DNA of 64,000 nt from Pseudeuparius sepicola (Eukaryota > Arthropoda > Insecta > Coleoptera > Anthribidae), in contig OY987307.1 in the NCBI GenBank assembly GCA_963920635.1, forward strand, positions 15,701,735 to 15,765,734, given 5' to 3'. Below are positions 55,640-64,000 of the stretch, piece by piece. The notes under the pieces were generated by a model, which was not told the DNA's origin, did not search any database, and was given only the letters and a program-made list of their open reading frames with translations. Position 1 is the first letter of the stretch; each line of letters opens with the position of its first letter. Both the position numbers and the translations under genes were made by a program.

Positions 55640-55880
55640 CGCGCGGTTGCCAAATCACCGCCGGCCGTGCCCGTGCCACCGCGCGCGCCCGGCTCCTCCG
55701 GGCGGCCGGCCGCGGCCGAATCAGTGGCCAGCTCAAACGAAAGTGAGGTGGAGGTGGCCAGGGGTTCAATTATTCTTGAACTGAGGAGCTATCCCTCAAA
55801 TGAAGATGACGTTTTGTTCTCCTGTTATGATACATTCACTCTCACTCGGGGATCGATTCCATTGACTCAAGAATAAGGCC
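55640..55880 (+). other. CG-rich patch with an unrecognised 69-codon frame
   Basis: GC-rich (GGCCGGCCGCGGCC and similar) against an AT-rich background. A frame 55667-55876 starts MPVPPRAPGSSGRP and ends in an acidic, Ser-rich segment. No family recognised; it could be an exon of an unseen gene or part of a mobile element. Confidence 0.25.
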
Positions 55881-55897
55881 CCAGCCCAAAGCTTTGG

Positions 55898-56023
55898 TAT
55901 AGTCCACGGCACGAAAGAATGACCACTTCCAACACAGTCGAAGTGTCAAGTGCTTGCTTAAGCCAACCTACTAATCGCTCAGACTTGGCTTCAATTGGTC
56001 ATTCTTTCGTGCGGTGGACTATA
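55898..56023. repeat. 126-bp hairpin MITE-like repeat
   Basis: The arms TATAGTCCACGGCACGAAAG (then AATGACCA) and their complement enclose a 70-bp loop. Confidence 0.5.
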
Positions 56024-57537
56024 GATACTTGGTATATATGCCCTATGACATTTTAATTTTAGCGGAAATATTAAACTACCTACCTAGGTACCAAAATAGA
56101 AATATATTATTTAAGTTTTTAAACAATAAAAAATACAGGCACATGAAAATAATATTTAGCTACTATAGGTACAGAGTTTTTCCGTATATTTTTCAACCAG
56201 GAAGAACCTAGATTTTCCGTCCTTGAAAAATACTTTGTTACATGAAAGCTGCAGGATATTTTACGTACGGTCGAAATCTGTTAGCAGATCAAACAAATGA
56301 ATATCGGAAAATTCAGAAAAATATACATATACCTACCTAAACTTTTTTTAATTTTTCTAAGATTAACAATAAAAAAGATGCACCCATTATTCCATACATT
56401 TGATGGGCCCTCTATATATTGTTGGAATAAGAAGGATAAGTGTATTTATAAAATCCAAAAATATACAAGGTGTTCCATTTAAAAACCAAAAGTTTATATA
56501 TTTTTCTTAATTTTTCGATATTCACTTGGACGTGCTAGTGGGAGTTGAAAAATATACGGAAAACCCTGTACAAGTTAGTCACAGTTATTTTAACTCATAC
56601 CTACCGCCTTTGTTTGTGGAGATACGGAAAAAAGCGTAGACCCAAAATTTGTAGGGTTTTAGGTGTATTATCTTTTGGCTCTCAGAGATACATAGAGAAA
56701 AAAATAGAACTTAGATTTTCTTAAATGGAAAACCCAATACGTATGTTTTTGGATATTTGAATTCTGTTTATTTTTGCGAGTAATATATCACATTAAATAT
56801 TCGTTTTTAGTAGTTTTTGAAATATTCAATGATGAATATTTTAACCCTGATTTGTAGTTAAACTAGTATAGATAGAGGATCGTGTCATTAATAACAAATG
56901 CTTATTTATTTTTCAGGAATGTTATCAAATTTTCTTATCAGTGGGTGGTTTACTTCCTTGTAAATCTCCAGAAATCCGAATTTCGCTAAAAACGGTAAAA
57001 ACTCAAAAGGGCGATTTTGAATGTTAATAGGAGATTTGCCACATCAAGACAAGTATTTTTTTGTTAAAGGCATGATCTTCTACTTCTACTAGTTTAACCA
57101 CAAATCAGGGTTAAAAATCGAAATTTTCGAAATATCAAATTTGAACAAGCATTTAAAAAAGTACTTAAAATAACTACTTAGTGTGATATATCATTAGACT
57201 CGCAAAAATAAGCAGAATTTCATCTCTTACAGCCAAAAGATAATACACCTGAAACCTTACAACTTCTGCCTCAACACTTTCTTTCGTTAGTTATCATATC
57301 TCCAAAAATAAAGGCTGCAGGTATGGTCTAAAAAAAAACACAAAAAATAGTTGATGCTCATATAAATCGTATAGACAAAAAATTGCAAAACAAATTAATA
57401 CCTAGCAGGATATATATGACATAAAAAAAATTTCAAATCGATCAACAAAACAAATACTTAGAATATAGAATATACATAAACTAAAAATAGATATAAAAAC
57501 TTACACATCACAAGAACCATAATAATACAGGGACCGG
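56024..57537. other. Intergenic stretch with a decayed inverted repeat, no gene seen
   Basis: Phrases around 56640-56880 (GTGTATTATCTTTTGGCT, AACCCTGATTTGTGGTTAAA-like) recur inverted around 57090-57260, suggesting an old foldback of about 650 bp. No coding. Confidence 0.35.
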
Positions 57538-58014
57538 CAGAAAGTTGGACACAAAAATTTAATATTTTTAAACTCCGATTTAGATTAATTTGAATTTCTA
57601 GCTGCTAATCGAACAAAATTAAAGTTTAGTAACAAATTCATGTGTTATCCGATGATAAGTTGCGCTTGGGGTATTTTGTTTTTTTGTAATTCACAGGGTG
57701 GTCGAAAAAAATACAAAAAAGTTAAATTTCTTTTTCTTGACTAGGTGGCAGTGACTTTAAATCTGACATCCACCTTTGATTCCAAACAACTTTTATAAAT
57801 AACTTTTTACCGTATTTTAAAAACTAAGGGTACTTTACTCTTGAGTTATTTTGACATTTTTGAATCTACCTCGTATCCAAAAAGAGATATTTAAATTTTA
57901 ATATGTGAGTTTTGAGTTTGAAATGATGCACAAACTTTTATCAAGAATAAAATTTTCTGAGAAATTAATAATAAAAAAGTTTTCCATTTGTGTCCAACTT
58001 TCTGCCGGTCACTG
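57538..58014. mobile_element. Deletion derivative of the 16028-17553 element
   Basis: It has the same terminus (CAGGGACCGGCAGAAAGTTG on the left, the canonical form on the right), flanked by TA. Directly after 25 bp of left end it continues with inner right-arm sequence, so nearly the whole left arm and centre are lost. 477 bp, no coding. Confidence 0.65.
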
Positions 58015-58145
58015 TATACAGGGTGAATGGTAATAAAAGGTATTCCTTTTCCTTTTAAGGAGTGATAGAGGACCTCATTTGAAGTTCATTGACCCCTATA
58101 AGCCATTATAGAAAAGGCAATGGTTTTTAAGTTAGTTCCGTTTTT

Positions 58146-58287
58146 CCGAGAGACCACTGTCAAAGACCTGTTAGGGGTGCAACACCCCTAACCGCCAAAC
58201 TAGCCTCCGACTGCCGTTTTCGCTACCGGAAGAGTGGGGACGATCACCCGATTCATCGCCGCAGCCCCGGCCAATGGGCGGAGCACA
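58146..58287 (+). repeat. 5' LTR remnant (U3 fragment)
   Basis: It matches 62235-62369 of the 3' LTR, including an exact stretch that begins GGAAGAGTGGGGACGATCAC and runs through GCCCCGGCCAATGGGCGG. The sequence after it has no match to the 3' LTR, so R and U5 are missing or replaced. Confidence 0.7.
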
Positions 58288-58441
58288 GCGGAGCATACCG
58301 CTCTAAAAAACTGGCGCCTGAGCATCCGTTTCACCGGAGGTGCGATTTTTCCTTTCTTAACGAAAAGAGGCTATGAGGAAGTCCACCGGTGGGTCTTAAA
58401 AAGGGAAAATCGGACGTGAACGCAAAAAGCGCTATAAAAAG

Positions 58442-58490
58442 TGGCGCCCGAGCAGGGACACGCTATAAAAAGTGGCGCCCGAACAGGGAC
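58442..58490 (+). promoter_or_regulatory. Duplicated primer-binding site (tRNA-Lys type)
   Basis: TGGCGCCCGAGCAGGGAC at 58442-58459 and TGGCGCCCGAACAGGGAC at 58473-58490, in a 31-bp direct duplication that begins CGCTATAAAAAG. The second is the complement of the 3' end of a tRNA-Lys as used by many retroelements; the first differs at one base. Confidence 0.75.
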
Positions 58491-58910
58491 CTTGGTGTGT
58501 TGAGGTGGAGTGTAGGTAGAGGCCGAAACAATCCAGAGAGGACCGACGAAAGTTTAAATCATCTTATAAGTTGTTTGCCGGCTGTGTAGATAGGTAGTGA
58601 AAAATAACTTAGGTACCGGCCCCGCGCTATAGAAATCGCCGGCCGTCGGACGGCGAACCAGAAAAAAACTAGTTTTTTTTTATTTCACTTAACTTTTGTG
58701 TGCCGCCCCGCGCTACCTTATTTACCCGTATAATATTTGCAACTTGCCGGAACCGAAATAAAAAAAAAACAGTTGGATTAACTTAGGGAATTTAAATACC
58801 GATTTGTTTGGAATATTTTAGCAATCGTTTACCGTGAATTTAAAAGGAGTTTTTCTGTCCAGGTAATTTAATTTTTTTGGGGGAATACAAAACACCGGAT
58901 ACCAGCCAAA

Positions 58911-60308
58911 ATGAATCAACCTCGCGTTGTCGGGAAACGACCATCGCTGGCAAGTCGGACCGGGCTCTTTTTATTTTATTCAATTTTTTGTTCCCGCGCG
59001 GTGTTCTTATTGTGCTGTGCGTCCGTGACCAAGCAATTTTTGATAGCACGCACCGCATCTTTTTTATTGCTGAGGGGATTGCTAACTTTATTCGCCGAAA
59101 TAACCAATAGCGAGGTACCGCCACCGGACCGCATACCAGATATACGTGTAGGATGGATATACCGGTTAGAGGAATCCGATTTAAGTTTCGAATTAACGAA
59201 GTTTGCGTTAGCCATCACCGGGACTACCGAGGAAAAACAAAAACGGCTTGTAGGGTTTATCCGTGAAGGACGAATGACACCGCCGCCGAAAAATTCGGAA
59301 CTCACGTTTCCACAGTTAGGGCCCGCCGCGACTGTTAGGTCACCGACGAATGCTGTCCCTAGTACGACCGTTACAGTCGCTACGCGTACTACCGCATCAG
59401 TGCCGTCAATTACAGGCTACACAGTACCGTCGTCGCTTGCGCAACTTGCCGAAGAACCACTCGAAGTTCACAAGTGGCGAGTTTCTTTTAATGGCAGGAC
59501 CGATCCCGTAGATTTTATTGAACACTTAGAAGATATTTGTAGGGCAAGGAATATTCCTAGGGACAGGCTGTTGTCGCACATGCCGAAACTTCTAGAGGGA
59601 GACGCGGAACTTTGGTTTCGTAATAACCGGAGATCTTGGACTACCTGGCAGGAATTTATACGCGATTTTGAGATCTTTTATTTTCCCGTTAATTACAAAT
59701 TTTACTTAGAAACAGAGATAGGTAGGAGACGCCACCGCACCGGGGAACCTGTGTCAAAATATATCACCGATTTGCAAACTCTAATGCGCCGTCATGGGGG
59801 AATTCCGCTGGATAAACAGCTTGCGTGGTTATATCGCAATTTGCTGCCAGTGTTCCGTTTGCATATCCGCCGAAACGATTTTTCCGACTTTAGATCTTTT
59901 GTACGCGTCACCAGGGAATTAGAGCAATTATTATTGGAGTTACATCGCGGTAACAACCACAAATCAGCGACGACACCGGCCGCGTTCGTTGATAGTAGGT
60001 ACTTCCGATCGGCCACGAGCGCTGCGCCGCCGCCGACCTCGGCCGTCCGAGTCGATCGCCAGTCGACTGCCGCCCAGCCGCACCGCAGCACGGCAAATAA
60101 CTTGCCGCGTCTTCCGCCCAACTGTTGGCAATGTAAGGAAATCGGGCATATACGCGCCAACTGTACTGGCGCACCGAAGTTGTTTTGCTTGCGGTGTGGT
60201 AACCCGGAAACCATGTCTCGGAACTGCCCTTGTGGTATTCCGGACCGATCGGAAAATTTATACGAGGGGCGAAAGGTTGCAGAGACCCGTAGGCACCGCT
60301 GCGGGTAG
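58911..60308 (+). CDS. gag: Retrotransposon Gag
   Basis: 465 codons from ATG 58911. Around residues 80-115 is a charged helical stretch (VGWIYRLEESDLSFELTKFA). A Ty3/gypsy-type capsid region covers about 180-330 (with LSHMPKLLEGDAELWFRNNR and WTTWQEFIRDF). Zinc knuckles are at about 405-440: the first, CWQCKEIGHIRANC, is a proper CCHC; the second, CLRCGNPETMSRNC, has Thr where His is expected. The extreme N-terminus is oddly hydrophobic and may be a wrongly chosen start or a frame error. The role would be particle assembly and RNA packaging; with pol absent it could only act together with other copies. Confidence 0.8.
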   Translation: MNQPRVVGKRPSLASRTGLFLFYSIFCSRAVFLLCCASVTKQFLIARTASFLLLRGLLTLFAEITNSEVPPPDRIPDIRVGWIYRLEESDLSFELTKFALAITGTTEEKQKRLVGFIREGRMTPPPKNSELTFPQLGPAATVRSPTNAVPSTTVTVATRTTASVPSITGYTVPSSLAQLAEEPLEVHKWRVSFNGRTDPVDFIEHLEDICRARNIPRDRLLSHMPKLLEGDAELWFRNNRRSWTTWQEFIRDFEIFYFPVNYKFYLETEIGRRRHRTGEPVSKYITDLQTLMRRHGGIPLDKQLAWLYRNLLPVFRLHIRRNDFSDFRSFVRVTRELEQLLLELHRGNNHKSATTPAAFVDSRYFRSATSAAPPPTSAVRVDRQSTAAQPHRSTANNLPRLPPNCWQCKEIGHIRANCTGAPKLFCLRCGNPETMSRNCPCGIPDRSENLYEGRKVAETRRHRCG

Positions 60309-61023
60309 CAAAGTCGACTTCGTAGAGGTTTTCCACCGCAAAACCGACCGTGGGCAGCAAGTTTCTGCGAGGGACGAGGGATTTACTAACTCCGCGGATA
60401 CCGCCGTAGATTTAATGATCGACCTCGCGGAGCCTTCTGCCAGCGGGACGAACCGAAACCGGGAAATTTCTACAGGGGACGACAAGTGGCGAAGATCCGT
60501 GGAAACCGCCGCGGGGAGCACGACCGACCTTTTAGAAATTTCCGGCCGCGTCCGCGAAATCTGCCGAGAAAATTCTACGAGAACTGTTATGTCGCCGAAA
60601 CCTGTGGAAACCGCCACAGATGACATAACCAGGCTCGCAGAATTTTCTGGTCCCAAAACTGAAACACTGAGTTTTGGGGAACGTACAAAAATACCGAAAC
60701 TCGCGGAAACCGCCGTGAGCACCGTGACCGACATATCCGACCGTAATGATCACTTACCGCCCTCAGTATTATCTGACAGAAATACCAACCGATCTAGAAA
60801 ATGTTTGGATACCGAATTACCGCTATTTGAACATGTGAGAGGCGCAACACCTCTGGATTCACACAAAATCCGTTTATTAAATTTCAAACCGACAAAACAA
60901 GTTTACCGCCCGCGTAATCCGTATTTAAAAAAAAAAACAGTACCGTTGATCTGTCAACCAGATAATTTACCAAGCTCATCGTTTTCTTACCGTGTGTTGT
61001 CATATACCGAAGTATCTAGATAA
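60200..61023 (+). CDS. Repeat-rich frame overlapping the end of gag, +1 relative to it
   Basis: An open frame runs 59989-61023; the part before about 60200 overlaps the gag zinc knuckles and is probably not used. It holds about five degenerate repeats of 34-35 residues built on (P/S)(V/A)(E/G/D)TA.....(D/R)..E, for example RSVETAAGSTTDLLEISG, KPVETATDDITRLAEFSG and KLAETAVSTVTDI. It ends with a basic, proline-containing segment. Access from gag would need a +1 shift or an earlier indel. Not similar to protease or polymerase; function unknown. Confidence 0.45.
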
Positions 61024-61993
61024 ATTACGTGTAAAGTCTATTTCACCGATCGCTGTAAAATCTAGGATTGACCCGTAACCTACCGTTGACGCCAAACCGT
61101 TGAAAAAAAAAACCGATTAGTTTCCATTTCCGTACAGTTTAGTCTCATACCGATTAGCTTAATTTCCGTGTCTACTCTTGTCCCGTCATTCGTGGAGTTC
61201 GTTCTTATTGCCGCCAAAAAAAAAAAACGATAACTGTAATTTCGGGTGTCAAACAATGAGAATGTAGGACACGTGGTAGCGTTAGTAGAAATACGGACCT
61301 CCCGGCATTGACAATCGTACGCGATTTATGTCACATTCTAGGAATTATTTCTTGGTACCGCCGCGGTTCGTTTCCGACTTCGTATACGTCGCCACACCGT
61401 TAATAACATGCCTACATAAGTCCGACCACCAGAATAGTTCTCCTCGAATGTTAAGAGTCCGTCTGTAACCGATATAAAAAAAAACCGTAGACTCCAGAAA
61501 CCGATACCGAGCGGAAAGTTAGTTCTTTCGAGATATTAAATCAAGTTGGCCGAATATAAAAAAAAGCGTCACGCGGGATATTCGTATTCTGAACAAAAAA
61601 AGGTTCGGCACTGCACCGAGTAGCCACCGACCAAAAATTCTTGTGACCTTAAATATTCGCTTGACAGTTCCTACAAAACTTCTGCGTTACGTAACCAGGC
61701 ATAACTACGTAGGGACCATTTGTAAGTCTCGACCGTAACACCCCGGTTAGAACTTCCGTACTCCGCAGCGAAATTGTCTGTTGGTTTTCCGATATTCCGT
61801 AGACCGCTTTTGTCAAAATTCCGATACCCGAAATTTCTTCGACCGCATTGAAAGCTAAAAAGTTCAATCCGGCGGCCGCGGGCCGCCCGCCGACAAAAAC
61901 TCCGTTGCGCCTGCTAACCGATGCGCCCGACACACGCCTGGTACAGGGCGTCCAAAATAAAAAAAAATCTAAATGAAATTTTAATTTTTTTTT
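61024..61993 (+). other. Non-coding interior of the LTR element
   Basis: Stops in every + frame. Full of ACCG/CCGTA phrases and A-runs. It occupies the place where pol would be, but no pol motif is visible. Confidence 0.5.
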
Positions 61994-62011
61994 GAGGAAG
62001 AAGGAGGGGTG
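61994..62011 (+). promoter_or_regulatory. Polypurine tract
   Basis: GAGGAAGAAGGAGGGGTG directly precedes the TG start of the 3' LTR, the standard site for plus-strand priming. Confidence 0.7.
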
Positions 62012-62900
62012 TGTAACGAAGTTACTATAGTAGGCCGACATTCCAGTTTTATTGCATTTAATTAAATCCTGGTTTTGATTAGTTTCCGGCTTTCCGCCAC
62101 CGAATAATGGATGCTTATGTTACCATAAGGGTTGTGGGATACCGAAAAGGGGTAGAACCGGGTTACTAATTCTAAATTGCAGCTAGAGCCGCCGTTCTTT
62201 TTTGAAGCCCGGGTATATTGGACATGCCCGAGCCAGAGAGACCACCGTCCGAGCCCTATGGGGAATGCAACTACCCCTAACGGCCACTCTAGACCCCGGC
62301 AGCCGTTTTGGCTACCGGAAGAGTGGGGACGATCACCCGATTCATCGCCGCAGCCCCGGCCAATGGGCGGCCAGCACACTCGCCGATGGTAGCGCCGCCA
62401 CACGATATAAATAGGCTGCGGCTGCCACGGAGGCTCTCCTTCATCCGATACCAATCTTGGTGAGTATTAGTAGGTTGTTCCGCCCTAGCCTGACCTTTCC
62501 TAGAACCTACCCTAAACCCGAGGTTGGGAGAACGAGCTTTTCTTTGACCAACTTCAACTTTCCGTCTAAACAAATACCCTAGAGTTAGTGATTCAGTGAA
62601 AAGGATAGGATTAACCTTTAAAAACTTTGATTTTCTTTTGATAAAGTAACATCGCACGTTTCCTAATTTTTTTTAACCGTTAGTTTCTGAGCTTGCTTTC
62701 CGCATGAAACATACACCGCGTCTGAATCACAAAAAGAAACCCGCTTACATAAGTATTCTTTTCTTTGCTTACAGATTCGTGGACCACTCTGGGCCGGCCG
62801 TCTTAATTTCATTTTGTTTTGTAAATATTCTTAAGAAATCCTATGTAAACAAATAATAAACCGTGTAAAACTTTTAAATATTTTACTAGCAATTCGTCCA
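62012..62900 (+). repeat. 3' LTR
   Basis: It starts TGTAACGAAG after the polypurine tract. U3 holds a TATAAATA box at 62406-62413, so transcription should start near 62435; a good splice donor (TTG|GTGAGT) follows at 62458-62466. AATAAA is at 62855-62860. The end is set at the CA at 62899-62900, but without an intact 5' LTR this edge is uncertain. Confidence 0.6.
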
Positions 62901-63125
62901 CCTGCGCTGGCGCGCAGGGTGGGCGTCTCCCCAGGCCTGCGGCGGGCGGCGGCTTCGCCGCCGCAACCTTCTTTACTGCAACTCACGCGGGGACTTCGAA
63001 CGTCTGGTCAGTGCGGCGTCTTCGCCGCCGCCGAAGTTCGGCCGCTTCGCGGCCTCACATCCCCCTCGCGATGGATGCCCCTCAACTTATTGCCTCACTC
63101 GGCCTTCGGCCTCGTGCGCAAGCTG
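62901..63125. other. CpG-rich sequence leading into the tandem array
   Basis: Very GC-rich, with GGCGGCGGCTTCGCCGCCG-type palindromes. No gene recognised. Confidence 0.4.
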
Positions 63126-64000
63126 GTGGGCTCTGCCGGCCATTGCTCCTCGCTTCGCTCGTCGCGACTGGCTTCTTTTGGGTAATTCGCGCGTGGGCTC
63201 TGCCGGCCATTGCTCCTCGCTTCGCTCGTCGCGACAGGCTTCTTTTGGGTAACTCGCGCGTGGGCTCTGCCGGCCATTGCTCCTCGCTTCGCTCGTCGCG
63301 ACAGGCTTCTTTTGGGTAACTCGCACGTGGGCTCTGCCGTACATTGCTCCTCGCTTCGCTCGTCGCGACAGGCTTCTTTTGGGTAACTCGCGCGTGGGCT
63401 CTGCCGTACATTGCTCCTCGCTTCGCTCGTCGCGACAGGCTTCTTTTGGGTAACTCGCGCGTGGGCTGTGCCGTACATTGCTCCTCGCTTCGCTCGTCGC
63501 GACAGGCTTCTTTTGGGTAATTCGCGCGTGGGCTCTGCGGACATTGCTCCTCGCTTCGCTCGTCGCGACAGGCTTCTTTTGGGTAATTCGCGCGTGGGCT
63601 CTGCCGGCCATTGCTCCTCGCTTCGCTCGTCGCGACAGGCTTCTTTTGGGTAACTCGCGCGTGGGCTCTGCCGTACATTGCTCCTCGCTTCGCTCGTCGC
63701 GACATGCTTCTTTTGGGTAACTCGCGCGTGGGCTCTGCCGTACATTGCTCCTCGCTTCGCTCGTCGCGACAGGCTTCTTTTGGGTAACTCGCGCGTGGGC
63801 TCTGCCGGCCATTGCTCTTCGCTTCGCTCGTCGCGACAGGCTTCTTTTGGATAACTGGCGCGTGGGCTCTGCCGGCCATTGCTCCTCGCTTCGCTCGTCG
63901 CGACAGGCTTCTTTTGAATGACTCACGCGTGGGCTCTGCCGGCCATTGCTCCTCGCTTCGCTCGTCGCGACAGCCTTCTTTTGGGTAACTCGCGCGTGGG
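63126..64000. repeat. 67-bp tandem repeat, 13 full copies to the window edge
   Basis: Units start with GTGGGCTCTG at 63126, 63193, 63260, 63327, 63394, 63461, 63528, 63594, 63661, 63728, 63795, 63862 and 63929, and a 14th begins at 63996. One unit is 66 bp. Variation concentrates at CCGGCC/CCGTAC. All three - strand frames stay open across the array because the unit lacks stops and 67 is not a multiple of three; these frames are by-products, not genes. Confidence 0.85.

Larger units (their letters stand above)
58146..62900 (+). mobile_element. LTR retrotransposon, gag-only, with damaged 5' LTR
   Basis: Order: a 5' fragment resembling U3 (58146-58287), three primer-site-like copies (58312, 58442, 58473), a leader, gag (58911-60308), a repeat-rich frame to 61023, about 990 bp without coding, a polypurine tract (61994-62011) and the 3' LTR (62012 to about 62900). 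No protease, reverse transcriptase, RNase H or integrase is present, so the copy depends on others. The zinc-knuckle Gag fits a Ty3/gypsy-type element. Frequent CpG inside suggests recent arrival. Confidence 0.75.

Noticed and set aside
59792..60734. Minus-strand frames of 140-158 codons over the gag region
   Set aside because: Shadows of the gag and repeat-rich + frames; no recognisable motif.
61024..61993. Hidden reverse transcriptase or integrase in the LTR element
   Set aside because: Stops in all + frames and no catalytic motifs such as YxDD or the HHCC region.
63082..63926. Three long minus-strand frames (216-279 codons)
   Set aside because: They are the same 67-bp tandem repeat read in three frames; no start context, no family, periodic by construction.
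1..64000. CRISPR array or bacterial operons
   Set aside because: No spacer-repeat pattern, no ribosome binding sites or prokaryotic gene packing; spliced genes show a eukaryote.

Overview
The window is a stretch of an insect nuclear genome. It is AT-rich, with phase-conserved GT-AG introns and two recognisable single-copy genes whose introns are packed with DNA transposons and retroelement remnants. The order cannot be fixed from the sequence; a large, transposon-rich genome such as that of a beetle would fit, but this is inference.

Layout. (1) About 525-12919, + strand: the last four exons of a type I membrane protein, best explained as amnionless, the membrane anchor of the cubilin endocytic receptor. 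It has a luminal segment with N-glycosylation sites, one membrane span, and a cytoplasmic tail with an FxNPxY motif. (2) 14378-50569, - strand: a complete, apparently intact DHX34 gene, a DEVH-box RNA helicase of the nonsense-mediated decay pathway. It has ten coding exons over 36 kb, all phases join, and the 1142-residue protein keeps every helicase motif plus the C-terminal zinc-finger-like region. The two genes converge tail to tail with about 1.4 kb between stop codons. (3) 50570-58000: no host gene recognised; foldback and tandem repeats. (4) About 58146-62900: an LTR retroelement with a damaged 5' LTR, repeated tRNA-Lys-type primer-binding sites, a gag gene, an out-of-frame repeat-rich tail, no pol, a polypurine tract and a 3' LTR. 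(5) 63126 to the window end: a CpG-rich 67-bp tandem repeat.

The introns and intergenic DNA hold many foldback elements (MITEs), whose ends and target-site duplications point to Tc1/mariner (TA), PIF/Harbinger (TWA), hAT (8 bp), Mutator-like (9 bp) and TTAA-type families. Several are nested. Protein traces exist for a Harbinger transposase, a Tc1 transposase, and the DNA-binding part of another Tc1/mariner-type transposase.

The most notable non-protein signals are a near-textbook hammerhead ribozyme core in a foldback element at 5262-5332, with hammerhead-like relatives at 13.1 kb and 18.9-19.9 kb; a hAT-type MITE swollen by an ATCGAT-rich array and inserted into a TA-flanked foldback element (26778-28356); and the gag-only LTR element with primer-site repeats. 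Two converging host genes are the functional content; the rest is mobile or repeated DNA.
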